10,259 nt of DNA from NCBI GenBank assembly GCA_030037695.1, contig JASHQF010000104.1:1-10259 (forward strand), given 5' to 3'. Every line of letters begins with the position of its first letter. Within the stretch, counting starts at the first letter, position 1. Position numbers and translations under genes: made by a program. This document shows, one piece after another, positions 1 to 5,234 of this stretch. The notes beneath the pieces were generated by a model. The model worked only from the letters and a program-made list of their open reading frames with translations. It ran no database searches and was not told the origin of the DNA. This DNA is from Thermoplasmata archaeon. Lineage in GTDB: Archaea; Thermoplasmatota; Thermoplasmata; Lutacidiplasmatales; UBA184.

Positions 1-199
1 GGGAGCGGCGACGGGGAAGGTACGGGCGAGGCGCTCGCGGTCGTGGTCGCTTCCACCGCCCGACCTCCGGCCGCGGTCGGGCCGCCCACGCCGACCGCGG
101 TATTTGTTGGATGTGGTCCTTGGACGCGGGGCCCGTCGCCGCGCCCCTCGATGCCGGCTCGCGGCAAGGTTATCAACGGCCCGCCGCTCGCATGCGCGT
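1..199. other. Left-edge stretch with no confident gene
   Basis: This GC-rich stretch precedes the first tRNA gene. Frame 1 of the plus strand is open from the window edge to a TAG at 199-201, but the translation is low-complexity (Pro, Ala, Gly, Val) with no motif I recognise, and its stop lies inside the tRNA. A short minus-strand frame is also open toward the left edge (GTG candidates at 89 and 56), with an AT-rich patch TATTTGT at 101-107 that could be part of a promoter for it. Neither is convincing enough to call a gene from what is visible. Confidence 0.4.
169..176 (+). promoter_or_regulatory. TATA-like box for the tRNA-Gln/tRNA-Leu pair
   Basis: The patch GTTATCAA is clearly AT-rich against the surrounding GC. 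Its centre lies about 27 nt upstream of the first base of tRNA-Gln, the usual archaeal TATA-to-start spacing. Only 27 nt separate tRNA-Gln from the next tRNA and no second box is visible there, so both tRNAs probably come from one transcript. Confidence 0.5.
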
Positions 200-306
200 A
201 GCCCCGTAGTGTAGTGGCCAATCATGCGAGACTCTGGATCTCGCGACGCAGGTTCGAACGCCGCGGGCGCCCGCGGCCCGATCGGCCGGAACTCCTGCCG
301 GGGCTA
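200..306 (+). tRNA. tRNA-Gln (anticodon CTG) with a T-loop intron
   Basis: Reads CAG codons. The acceptor arm is AGCCCCG (200-206) paired perfectly with CGGGGCT (299-305), with discriminator A306 and no encoded CCA. The D arm starts at 209. The anticodon stem CGAGA/TCTCG (227-231, 239-243) encloses the seven-base loop CTCTGGA, placing CTG at 234-236. The T-stem GCAGG (248-252) pairs with CCTGC (294-298), but the two halves are split by extra sequence: removing about 34 nt (259-292) restores the seven-base loop TTCGAAT and gives a 73-nt tRNA. In archaea tRNA-Gln is normally charged with Glu by GluRS and then amidated by GatDE; a GluRS gene lies in this window. Identity is firm; the exact splice positions are uncertain by about 1 nt. 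Confidence 0.93.
259..292 (+). other. tRNA-Gln intron in the T-loop (near 59/60)
   Basis: This 34-nt insertion interrupts the T-loop. Its core is an 18-base perfect palindrome (260-277, GCCGCGGG then CG then CCCGCGGC), followed by the palindrome CCGATCGG (278-285). A BHB-like junction can be drawn: the T-stem is the outer helix; TTC (253-255) pairs with GAA (289-291) as a short central helix; 5' bulge at 256-258; 3' bulge C292-T293. The central helix has three pairs instead of four and one bulge has two bases, so this is a relaxed BHB. An intron of 260-293 gives an equally good mature tRNA (loop TTCGAAC). Confidence 0.82.
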
Positions 307-357
307 CTTGGCGCGCGCGGTCGCCATCACCGTGCGGGGGTGCTCCAGCTCGGCCAA

Positions 358-384
358 TCCGCGCGGCAACGCCGTCGGGGCCAG
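358..384 (+). other. tRNA-Leu(TAG) intron 1, D-loop, canonical BHB
   Basis: A 27-nt intron. The precursor folds into an ideal bulge-helix-bulge: outer helix CTC (349-351) with GAG (386-388); four-pair central helix GGCC (352-355) with GGCC (379-382); three-base 5' bulge AAT (356-358); three-base 3' bulge AGC (383-385); inner helix CCG (359-361) with CGG (376-378); and a hairpin CGGC-AAC-GCCG (364-374). Cutting after the second base of each bulge, as archaeal splicing endonuclease does, excises exactly 358-384 and leaves a D-loop ending GGCCAAC before the D-stem. Confidence 0.85.
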
Positions 385-432
385 CGAGGCAGGGCTTAGG
401 ACCCTGTTGCCCAGGGCATGCGCCGGTTCAAA

Positions 433-467
433 CGGACGACCGGTCGTCGTGGCCGGTCGCCGGAAAC
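433..467 (+). other. tRNA-Leu(TAG) intron 2, T-loop (near 59/60)
   Basis: A 35-nt intron whose removal restores the seven-base T-loop TTCAAAT between T-stem GCCGG and CCGGC. Its core is the palindrome GACGACCGGTCGTC (435-448). The BHB-like junction uses the T-stem as outer helix, TTC (427-429) with GAA (463-465) as a three-pair central helix, 5' bulge within 430-433, 3' bulge A466-C467-T468, and inner pairs G434-C461 and G435-C460. Position, central helix and 3' end (GCCGGAAAC) closely parallel the T-loop intron of the neighbouring tRNA-Gln (GCCGGAAC). Boundaries are uncertain by about 1 nt. Confidence 0.82.
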
Positions 468-516
468 TCCGGCCCCCCGCACTTCCCCTCCGCGCCTGAG
501 CCGTCCGCCGGGGCCC

Positions 517-1416
517 ATGGGTTCCCTCCCCGAACGGCCGGAAGAGCTCGTGGCCCTCCCGGCGAGCGAAGCCGACCGGTTGCTCGCGGAGCTCGAGCGC
601 ACCGTCCCCCGACGCCCCGCGCTGGTCGAGGTCGAGGCCCGTCCCGGCGCGCGGGCGCTCGTCTTCGGCGACAGCCACGGGGACTGGCGCACGACCGCGG
701 AGCTCACGGCCGCGTTCCGGGGGGCGGAGGCGACGTCGATCCTCCTGGGCCTCGGCGACTACATCGACCGGTCGCCCGAGGATTGCGGCCCGGGCTCCGT
801 CGTCAACGCGCTCTGGCTCCTCTCCCTGGAGGCGCGCTGGCCGGATCGCGTCTACCTGCTCCAGGGGAACCACGAGCTCGCGCGCCGGCTGGGGGCGCAA
901 CCCCACACGCTGCCCCGGGAGTGCGAGGAACTCTGGCACGATCGAGGCGCCCGGTACGACCGGGTGATGGCGTTGCTCGAGCGCGGCCCGATCGCCGCGG
1001 CCACCGCGAGCGGAGCGTACCTCGCCCACGCCGGCTTTCCGCGCGGCGAGCTTCCTCGGCCCTGGACGACCGCCTTCGAGACCCTCACCGACGAGGCGCT
1101 GCTCGAGCTCACGTGGGCGGAGTGCGCCGCCTCCCGACTCCGGAGGGGCGCGGCCGAGCCCTGGGACGAGGACGACCTCGCGCGCTTTCGCGCCGCCTCC
1201 GGCATCGCCCTCGTCCTGCGCGGGCACGATCCCGACCTCACCGGCCGTCCGGTCTACGACGGCCACGCCGTGACGTTGCATACGTGCCGGCTCTACGAGC
1301 GCTACGGCGGGGTGATCGCAGCCTGGCTGCCCCTCGGCGCCCCGGTCGGGGACGCCCGAGGGCTTACGATCTGGCATCTGCCGACCGAGGGTAGGACGTT
1401 CGGCCCGGTCCCGTGA
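517..1416 (+). CDS. PPP-family metallophosphatase (Ser/Thr protein phosphatase-like)
   Basis: A predicted cytoplasmic two-metal phosphoesterase of the PPP (PP1/PP2A/PP5-like) superfamily, 299 residues. All metal and catalytic motifs of the family are visible in order: GDSHGD (51-56), GDYIDRS (80-86, the GDxxDRG motif with Ser in place of Gly), GNHE (117-120), HAG (His171) and RGHD (His237), with a further His255. The substrate, protein phosphate or a small molecule, cannot be told from sequence. I chose the ATG at 517 because the only in-frame upstream ATG (418) lies inside tRNA-Leu(TAG), which ends 35 nt before this start. No clear ribosome site or TATA box precedes it. The 3' end overlaps the convergent tsr3 gene by 53 bp. 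Confidence 0.88.
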   Translation: MGSLPERPEELVALPASEADRLLAELERTVPRRPALVEVEARPGARALVFGDSHGDWRTTAELTAAFRGAEATSILLGLGDYIDRSPEDCGPGSVVNALWLLSLEARWPDRVYLLQGNHELARRLGAQPHTLPRECEELWHDRGARYDRVMALLERGPIAAATASGAYLAHAGFPRGELPRPWTTAFETLTDEALLELTWAECAASRLRRGAAEPWDEDDLARFRAASGIALVLRGHDPDLTGRPVYDGHAVTLHTCRLYERYGGVIAAWLPLGAPVGDARGLTIWHLPTEGRTFGPVP

Positions 1417-1996
1417 GCCGTTCACGCGGTCGAGCTCCGTCCCGCTCGCTGCGCTCGGCCGCGAGGACGGCCGCTGCGGAGGGGGCCGCGCGGAACCGTT
1501 CGAGCCGAGCCCGGTTGACCTCGAAGAATGCCGCGCCGCCCGGGAAGGCACCGAGGATCTCCTCCGCCTCGGCCCCGTGCCCGAGGAGAAAGACCGCCGC
1601 CGCGAGCGCCTCCGCGGTGGTGAGCTGACCCCAGCGGCCGTAATGCTGGGGGTTCGTGGCGACGAGCATCGGCAGTCGTCGGGCCGACCGTGCCCGCTCC
1701 TCGGTGCCGTAGAGGCGGCTGCGCGCCCCGATCCGATTCCAGGAGCCGTCGACCGCGAGGATCCCGGCCAATTCCGCCCGCGCCCGGTCGCGGGCGGAGA
1801 GCGGGAGCAGGGCGAACGGATCGAGGGTGATCGACGGCGGACCGGGCCGCTCGGGGGTGCGCACCGTGCGGACCAGCCCGCGGAGCAGGAGCCGTCGGCC
1901 GGTGCAGCGTCGCGGATCGTCCTCGCCGAGGAAACGGACGAACAGGGGGATCGCCCGGTCAGGGCGCAGGCTCTGCGTACTCCCGGAAGATCCCAT
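1364..1996 (-). CDS. Tsr3/DUF367-family rRNA aminocarboxypropyltransferase
   Basis: A 210-residue protein of the Tsr3 family, which transfers the 3-amino-3-carboxypropyl group from S-adenosylmethionine to a hypermodified pseudouridine in small-subunit rRNA during ribosome maturation. Family hallmarks seen: the N-terminal IPLFVRFLGEDDPRRCTGRRLL (16-37, in two contiguous blocks), LDPFALLPLS (58-67), AVDGSW (81-86), RRLPMLVATNPQHYGR (106-121) and TTAEALAAAVFLLG (126-139), then FFEVN (157-161). Family members usually have Cys in the VDCSW motif; here it is Gly. About 40 residues of Arg/Ala-rich tail follow the conserved core. The ATG at 1996 is the only sensible start, since the conserved core begins within 16 residues. 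The gene overlaps the upstream aldolase by 38 bp and so is probably co-transcribed and translationally coupled with it. Confidence 0.9.
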   Translation of the reverse strand: MGSSGSTQSLRPDRAIPLFVRFLGEDDPRRCTGRRLLLRGLVRTVRTPERPGPPSITLDPFALLPLSARDRARAELAGILAVDGSWNRIGARSRLYGTEERARSARRLPMLVATNPQHYGRWGQLTTAEALAAAVFLLGHGAEAEEILGAFPGGAAFFEVNRARLERFRAAPSAAAVLAAERSERDGARPRERLTGPGRTSYPRSADARS

Positions 1997-2939
1997 GGAG
2001 CTCCCGGGTGATCCGGAGCGCCTCGGCCCTCGGGCGCTGCCAGAGGTTCCGTCCGAAGATGATCCCGGTCGCGCCGGCGTCGAGCGCGCCGCGCACCTTG
2101 GCGAGCAGCTCGGGATCCGCCACCTTCTCCCCACCCGAGACGAGGACGAAGGCGCGCCCGGCGCTCTCCACGACCCGACGGAGGGCGTCGGCCGGCGTCG
2201 GCTTCAAGGTCGAGTACGGGGCCGGGCTCTGGGCGTCCTTCTCGGACGGGACCGGGGCGTTCACCTTCACGACGTCGGCGCCGAGCTCGAGGGCGACCCG
2301 GGCCGCGTACTCGACGGCGTAGGGGCTGTCGCGACCGCCCTTCTGCGCCACGGCCTCGCCGCGGGGGTAGGCCCATACGATCACCGGCATCCCGAACCGC
2401 TCGGCGTCGCGACGCACCTCCAGGAACTGGCGAAAGTCGCGGTCCTGCGACGGCGAGCCGACATAGACCGTGTAGCCGACCGCGTCGGCCCCGAGCCGCA
2501 CGGCGTCCTCGACGGTGCCGGTGAGCGGACTGAACGCTGCGGCGTCGGACGGGATCGCCGTCTTCCCGTTCAGCTTGAGGATCAGCGGGACCTGTCCCGC
2601 GAACTCGTGGAAGTACTTCTCGGCGAGGCCGACGTGCACGGCGATCGCGCTGAAGTTGCCGTCCCGGGCGAGTTCGAACTGGTAGCGGGGGTCGAGCGCC
2701 GCCGGGTTCGCGAAGAAGTCGACCGGGCCGTGCTCGAGCCCCTGATCGATCGGAAGCACGAGCAACGTCCCTCCGCCCGGACCGTGTTCGTAGAGGAGAC
2801 GGCGGAGGCGGGCGCGCTTGCCGCTCGAGAGCCCGAGCTCGGCGAGCCGCGGACGGCCGACCCGCGCGACGGGGCCCCCCGGCCGAACCGTAGGGGTGGG
2901 GATCGAGGCGGGTGGCGTGCGGGCTCCGGTCTCGCTCAT
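1959..2939 (-). CDS. Class I fructose-bisphosphate aldolase (DhnA/FbaB type)
   Basis: A 326-residue (beta/alpha)8 Schiff-base aldolase of COG1830, expected to interconvert fructose 1,6-bisphosphate with glyceraldehyde 3-phosphate and dihydroxyacetone phosphate in cytoplasmic glycolysis or gluconeogenesis. Motifs: VLPIDQGLEHGP (61-72), LKLNGKT (121-127), GYTVYVGS (155-162), VWAYPRG (188-194), VVKVNAP with the Schiff-base lysine at 225, SGGEK (268-272) and GRNLWQRP (296-303) for phosphate binding. Size and insertions match the longer FbaB-like type rather than the ~263-residue archaeal form. The ATG at 2939 sits about 32 nt from a TATA-like box, which favours it over an upstream in-frame codon at 3086 that lies beyond that box. 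It leads the pair with tsr3. Exact substrate is inferred from family; related enzymes act on other sugars. Confidence 0.9.
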   Translation of the reverse strand: MSETGARTPPASIPTPTVRPGGPVARVGRPRLAELGLSSGKRARLRRLLYEHGPGGGTLLVLPIDQGLEHGPVDFFANPAALDPRYQFELARDGNFSAIAVHVGLAEKYFHEFAGQVPLILKLNGKTAIPSDAAAFSPLTGTVEDAVRLGADAVGYTVYVGSPSQDRDFRQFLEVRRDAERFGMPVIVWAYPRGEAVAQKGGRDSPYAVEYAARVALELGADVVKVNAPVPSEKDAQSPAPYSTLKPTPADALRRVVESAGRAFVLVSGGEKVADPELLAKVRGALDAGATGIIFGRNLWQRPRAEALRITRELHGIFREYAEPAP

Positions 2940-2967
2940 GACCGCGATCCCGAGCACGGCCGGTCGC

Positions 2968-2974
2968 AATTTAA
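2968..2974 (-). promoter_or_regulatory. TATA-like box for the aldolase-tsr3 pair
   Basis: On the minus strand this reads TTAAATT, in an otherwise GC-rich divergent region. Its centre is about 32 nt before the aldolase ATG, predicting a very short or absent leader. Confidence 0.55.
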
Positions 2975-3067
2975 CGATTGGTCGCGGGCCGAGGGACCCC
3001 CGAGGGTCGCACCCTCCGAAGCCCCCCGGCGGGCCCCCCACCCACCGCCTTCCTGGGGTCGGGGAAC

Positions 3068-3074
3068 CATTATC
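3068..3074 (+). promoter_or_regulatory. TATA-like box for the CDF transporter
   Basis: CATTATC lies about 42 nt upstream of the ATG at 3113 and is the only AT-rich patch near it. It predicts transcription starting around 3098 with a leader of about 15 nt. Together with the box at 2968-2974 it makes 2940-3112 a divergent promoter region; nothing else is seen there. Confidence 0.4.
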
Positions 3075-3112
3075 GCTCCCGCGCACGGTGGAACGGCCCT
3101 CGGGCAGAACGC

Positions 3113-3997
3113 ATGCGACCCTGGGTGATCCTGTACGCGACGATCGCCCTCAACGCGACGCTCTTCGGAGCGAACCTCGCGGTGGCGTCGGTCACCGGCA
3201 GCCGCACGGTCCTAGCCGAGGCGATCTACTCGGTCACCGACCTCGTGGGCAGCGGTCTGCTGCTGTGGGGGCTGCACCTGTCGCGCCGGCCTCCCGACCT
3301 CGAGCACCCGTTCGGGTTCGGGAAGGAGCGGTTCTTCTGGGCGTTCGTCTCGACGGTCGTGACGTTCTCGACCGCGGGGATCGTCGCGATGGTCACCGGG
3401 CTCGACCAGCTGCTCCACCCCGTGCCGGTCTCCCACCTTCCCGAAGGGCTCGCCGTCGTCGCCGCCACGCTCGCGGTGAGCCTGGTGGGGATCTGGGTGG
3501 CCTTGCGCGAGCTGCGCATCTCCCGGGAGACCCTCCTCTCGCTGCTCGAATCGGCCCATCAGGGGCTGAAGTCGATCTTCTTCCAGGACCTCGTGACGGT
3601 CCTCGGCTCGGGGGTCGCGCTCGCGGGCCTCGTGGTCATCTGGCGGACCTCCGACTACGCGATCGACGGCGGCGTCGCCGCGTTCGAGGGCCTCCTCCTC
3701 GTGGCGACCGGCTTCGTCCTCACCGCCGAGAGCCGGGAGTACCTGATCGGTCGCGCCCTCCCCCCGGCGGCAGCCCAGAAGATGCTCGGCATCGTCGAGC
3801 GGGACCCGAACGTCGCCCGGGTCCGCTCGTTCGAGTCGATGCTGCTCGGGCCGGACGACGCGCTGCTCGCCCTTCGGATCAACTTCCAGGACGGGCTCAC
3901 GACCGATCAGATCGAGGCCGCGATCGACCGTCTGGCGCTCGCCCTCCGAGCGGCCCACCCCGTCCTGCGCCACGTCGTCATCGAACCGGAATCGTAG
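3113..3997 (+). CDS. Cation diffusion facilitator, SLC30A9/ZnT9-like
   Basis: A 294-residue integral membrane protein of the CDF family, which exports divalent metals such as Zn2+ or Mn2+ by proton exchange. About six hydrophobic segments are visible (roughly residues 5-28, 38-57, 75-98, 111-133, 155-176 and 187-205), followed by a C-terminal cytoplasmic domain (about 217-294). The stretch AEAIYSVTDLVGS (35-47) and SRRPPDLEHPFGFGKERFFW (57-76) match the ZnT9-like branch well. In that branch the second helix usually carries HxxxD; here it is Tyr39-xxx-Asp43. Helix 5 has Asp159 (FFQD) without the canonical CDF His, as in ZnT9-like proteins. The metal is unknown. The ATG at 3113 is followed at once by the first helix. 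The 3' end overlaps the convergent MFS gene by 20 bp. Confidence 0.86.
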   Translation: MRPWVILYATIALNATLFGANLAVASVTGSRTVLAEAIYSVTDLVGSGLLLWGLHLSRRPPDLEHPFGFGKERFFWAFVSTVVTFSTAGIVAMVTGLDQLLHPVPVSHLPEGLAVVAATLAVSLVGIWVALRELRISRETLLSLLESAHQGLKSIFFQDLVTVLGSGVALAGLVVIWRTSDYAIDGGVAAFEGLLLVATGFVLTAESREYLIGRALPPAAAQKMLGIVERDPNVARVRSFESMLLGPDDALLALRINFQDGLTTDQIEAAIDRLALALRAAHPVLRHVVIEPES

Positions 3998-5228
3998 CGC
4001 GGGCCGCCTCGACCCACCGGACGGCGGTCAGGATCGCCAGCACCGCCGTGATCGCCCCGAAGAAGACGTACAGGCCCACGTCCCCCCACGCCGGCACGAG
4101 CGTCGCGGCGCCCACGAGCCCGACCACCATCCCGAGCGAGATCGTGAGGGAGTAGATCGCCATCGTCGTGGCGCGGCTGAGCTCGAGGGCGAGGTCGGCG
4201 AGGGCGGCCAGCGCCGCGGGTCCGTACCCGAGCGCGAGGACGATCCCGGTGCCGAGCCCCACGAGGAACGGCCAGCGGAGCCCCTCGGCGGTGAGCAGGC
4301 TGGCGAACAGCATCACGAGGCCGAAACCGATCGCCCCGATCGTCATGAGGCGCGTACGGCCCCAGCGGTCGGCGAGGCGGCCGAACGACGGTTGCGTGAG
4401 CACGAGCACCCCCCCGCCCCCGGCGATCGCGAGGGCGAGGTAGATCGTGTGGACGCCGATGCCGGACGCGGCGGGGCCGAGGAACACGAGCGCCACGCCG
4501 ATCAGGGCGTAGATCGACAGCCAGGGCAGCGTGACGACGAGGACCTTGCGCCGTAGGGCGCTCCGCACGACGTACCGGACCGGTCGTACGGTCCGGTGCC
4601 GCGGTTCCGAGACACCCCGGAGGAGGGCCCGCGTCGCGAAGAGCCCGACGACCAGGACGGCCGCCCCGGTAAGGAAGACGGAGGCGAGCTCGCGGTTCGG
4701 CAGGGTCGACTCGACCCCGAGGCCAAAGGCGTACCCCGTCACCCAGCCGGCGAGGTTCATCGCGTCGAACCGGCCCATCTCGTAGCCCCGGACCCCGGCC
4801 CCGGAGCGGTCGGCGACGACCGCGAGACTGGAGGCGAGGATCGCTCCGCTCGCGACCCCGAAGACGAGGTTCGCGGCGCCGAGCCAGAGCGGGGTCCGTG
4901 TCGTCGCGACGACCAGGAAGATCGCCGCCGCGCCCGCCATCCCTCCGAAGAGGATCGGGAAGCGGCCCCACCGGTCGGCGGCGACGCCGGCGAGCAGGAC
5001 CGTCGAGAATTCCCCGACCGGGGCGAGGGCGCTCACGATCCCCGCGGTGCCGACCTCCGACGCGCCGAGCCCCGACGTGCGCAGCGTGATGTACGCGGCG
5101 AAGACCGCGAGGGTGCTGCCGAAGGCGAACCGCACGAAGAACGTCGCCAGGAACACCGCGAGCAGGGGTCGTTCGCCCTCCGCCCGTCCTTCGAGCCCGT
5201 CGGTCACGCTGCGGTCCCGCTCCGGCAC
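3978..5228 (-). CDS. MFS transporter
   Basis: A 416-residue major facilitator superfamily permease with about 12 hydrophobic helices. The MFS motif A appears twice, as expected from the two-fold repeat: GVAADRWGR (81-89) between helices 2 and 3, and GRLADRWGR (283-291) between helices 8 and 9. A hydrophilic loop rich in Arg (about 203-228) separates the halves. The substrate cannot be predicted; such proteins often export drugs or move small organic solutes. The start is GTG at 5228, 6 nt after the GluRS stop; a second GTG at 5207 is also possible and would still precede helix 1. The tight spacing suggests one transcript with GluRS, without implying a shared function. Confidence 0.87.
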   Translation of the reverse strand: MPERDRSVTDGLEGRAEGERPLLAVFLATFFVRFAFGSTLAVFAAYITLRTSGLGASEVGTAGIVSALAPVGEFSTVLLAGVAADRWGRFPILFGGMAGAAAIFLVVATTRTPLWLGAANLVFGVASGAILASSLAVVADRSGAGVRGYEMGRFDAMNLAGWVTGYAFGLGVESTLPNRELASVFLTGAAVLVVGLFATRALLRGVSEPRHRTVRPVRYVVRSALRRKVLVVTLPWLSIYALIGVALVFLGPAASGIGVHTIYLALAIAGGGGVLVLTQPSFGRLADRWGRTRLMTIGAIGFGLVMLFASLLTAEGLRWPFLVGLGTGIVLALGYGPAALAALADLALELSRATTMAIYSLTISLGMVVGLVGAATLVPAWGDVGLYVFFGAITAVLAILTAVRWVEAARATIPVR

Positions 5229-5234
5229 GCCCCG

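Larger units (their letters stand above)
334..481 (+). tRNA. tRNA-Leu (anticodon TAG) with two introns, D-loop and T-loop
   Basis: A class II (long variable arm) tRNA reading CTA codons. Acceptor GCGGGGG (334-340) pairs perfectly with CCCCCGC (474-480); discriminator A481; no CCA encoded. D-stem CTC (343-345) pairs with GAG (386-388). Anticodon stem CAGGG/CCCTG (390-394, 402-406) holds loop CTTAGGA, with TAG at 397-399. The variable arm (407-421) folds as TGCC/GGCA. T-stem GCCGG (422-426) pairs with CCGGC (469-473). The D-loop region is 40 nt against 11 in the intronless tRNA-Leu(CAA) at 8646, and the T-loop is 42 nt instead of 7. Removing 358-384 and 433-467 gives a standard 86-nt tRNA-Leu. 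It starts 27 nt after tRNA-Gln. Confidence 0.9.

Noticed and set aside
1..201. Plus-strand open frame running in from the left edge to a TAG at 199-201
   Set aside because: Low-complexity translation without motifs, ending inside the tRNA. High GC leaves chance open frames, so I do not call it a gene.
260..277. The 18-base palindrome considered as a transcription terminator or protein-binding operator
   Set aside because: It sits inside a tRNA whose two halves pair perfectly around it, and no T-run follows; an intron hairpin is a better explanation.
418..516. N-terminal extension of the phosphatase from an in-frame ATG at 418
   Set aside because: The ATG and the next 60 bases lie inside tRNA-Leu(TAG), and the extension is Arg/Pro-rich with no family similarity; ATG 517 begins the real protein.
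304..2376. Very long minus-strand open frame antisense to the phosphatase and out of frame with tsr3 and the aldolase
   Set aside because: A GC-driven shadow frame rich in Arg, Gly and Pro; three recognised genes in other frames explain this DNA.
3113..5228. CDF and MFS transporter genes as one metal-resistance module
   Set aside because: They are convergent, on opposite strands, with separate promoters, so proximity alone gives no evidence for a joint function.
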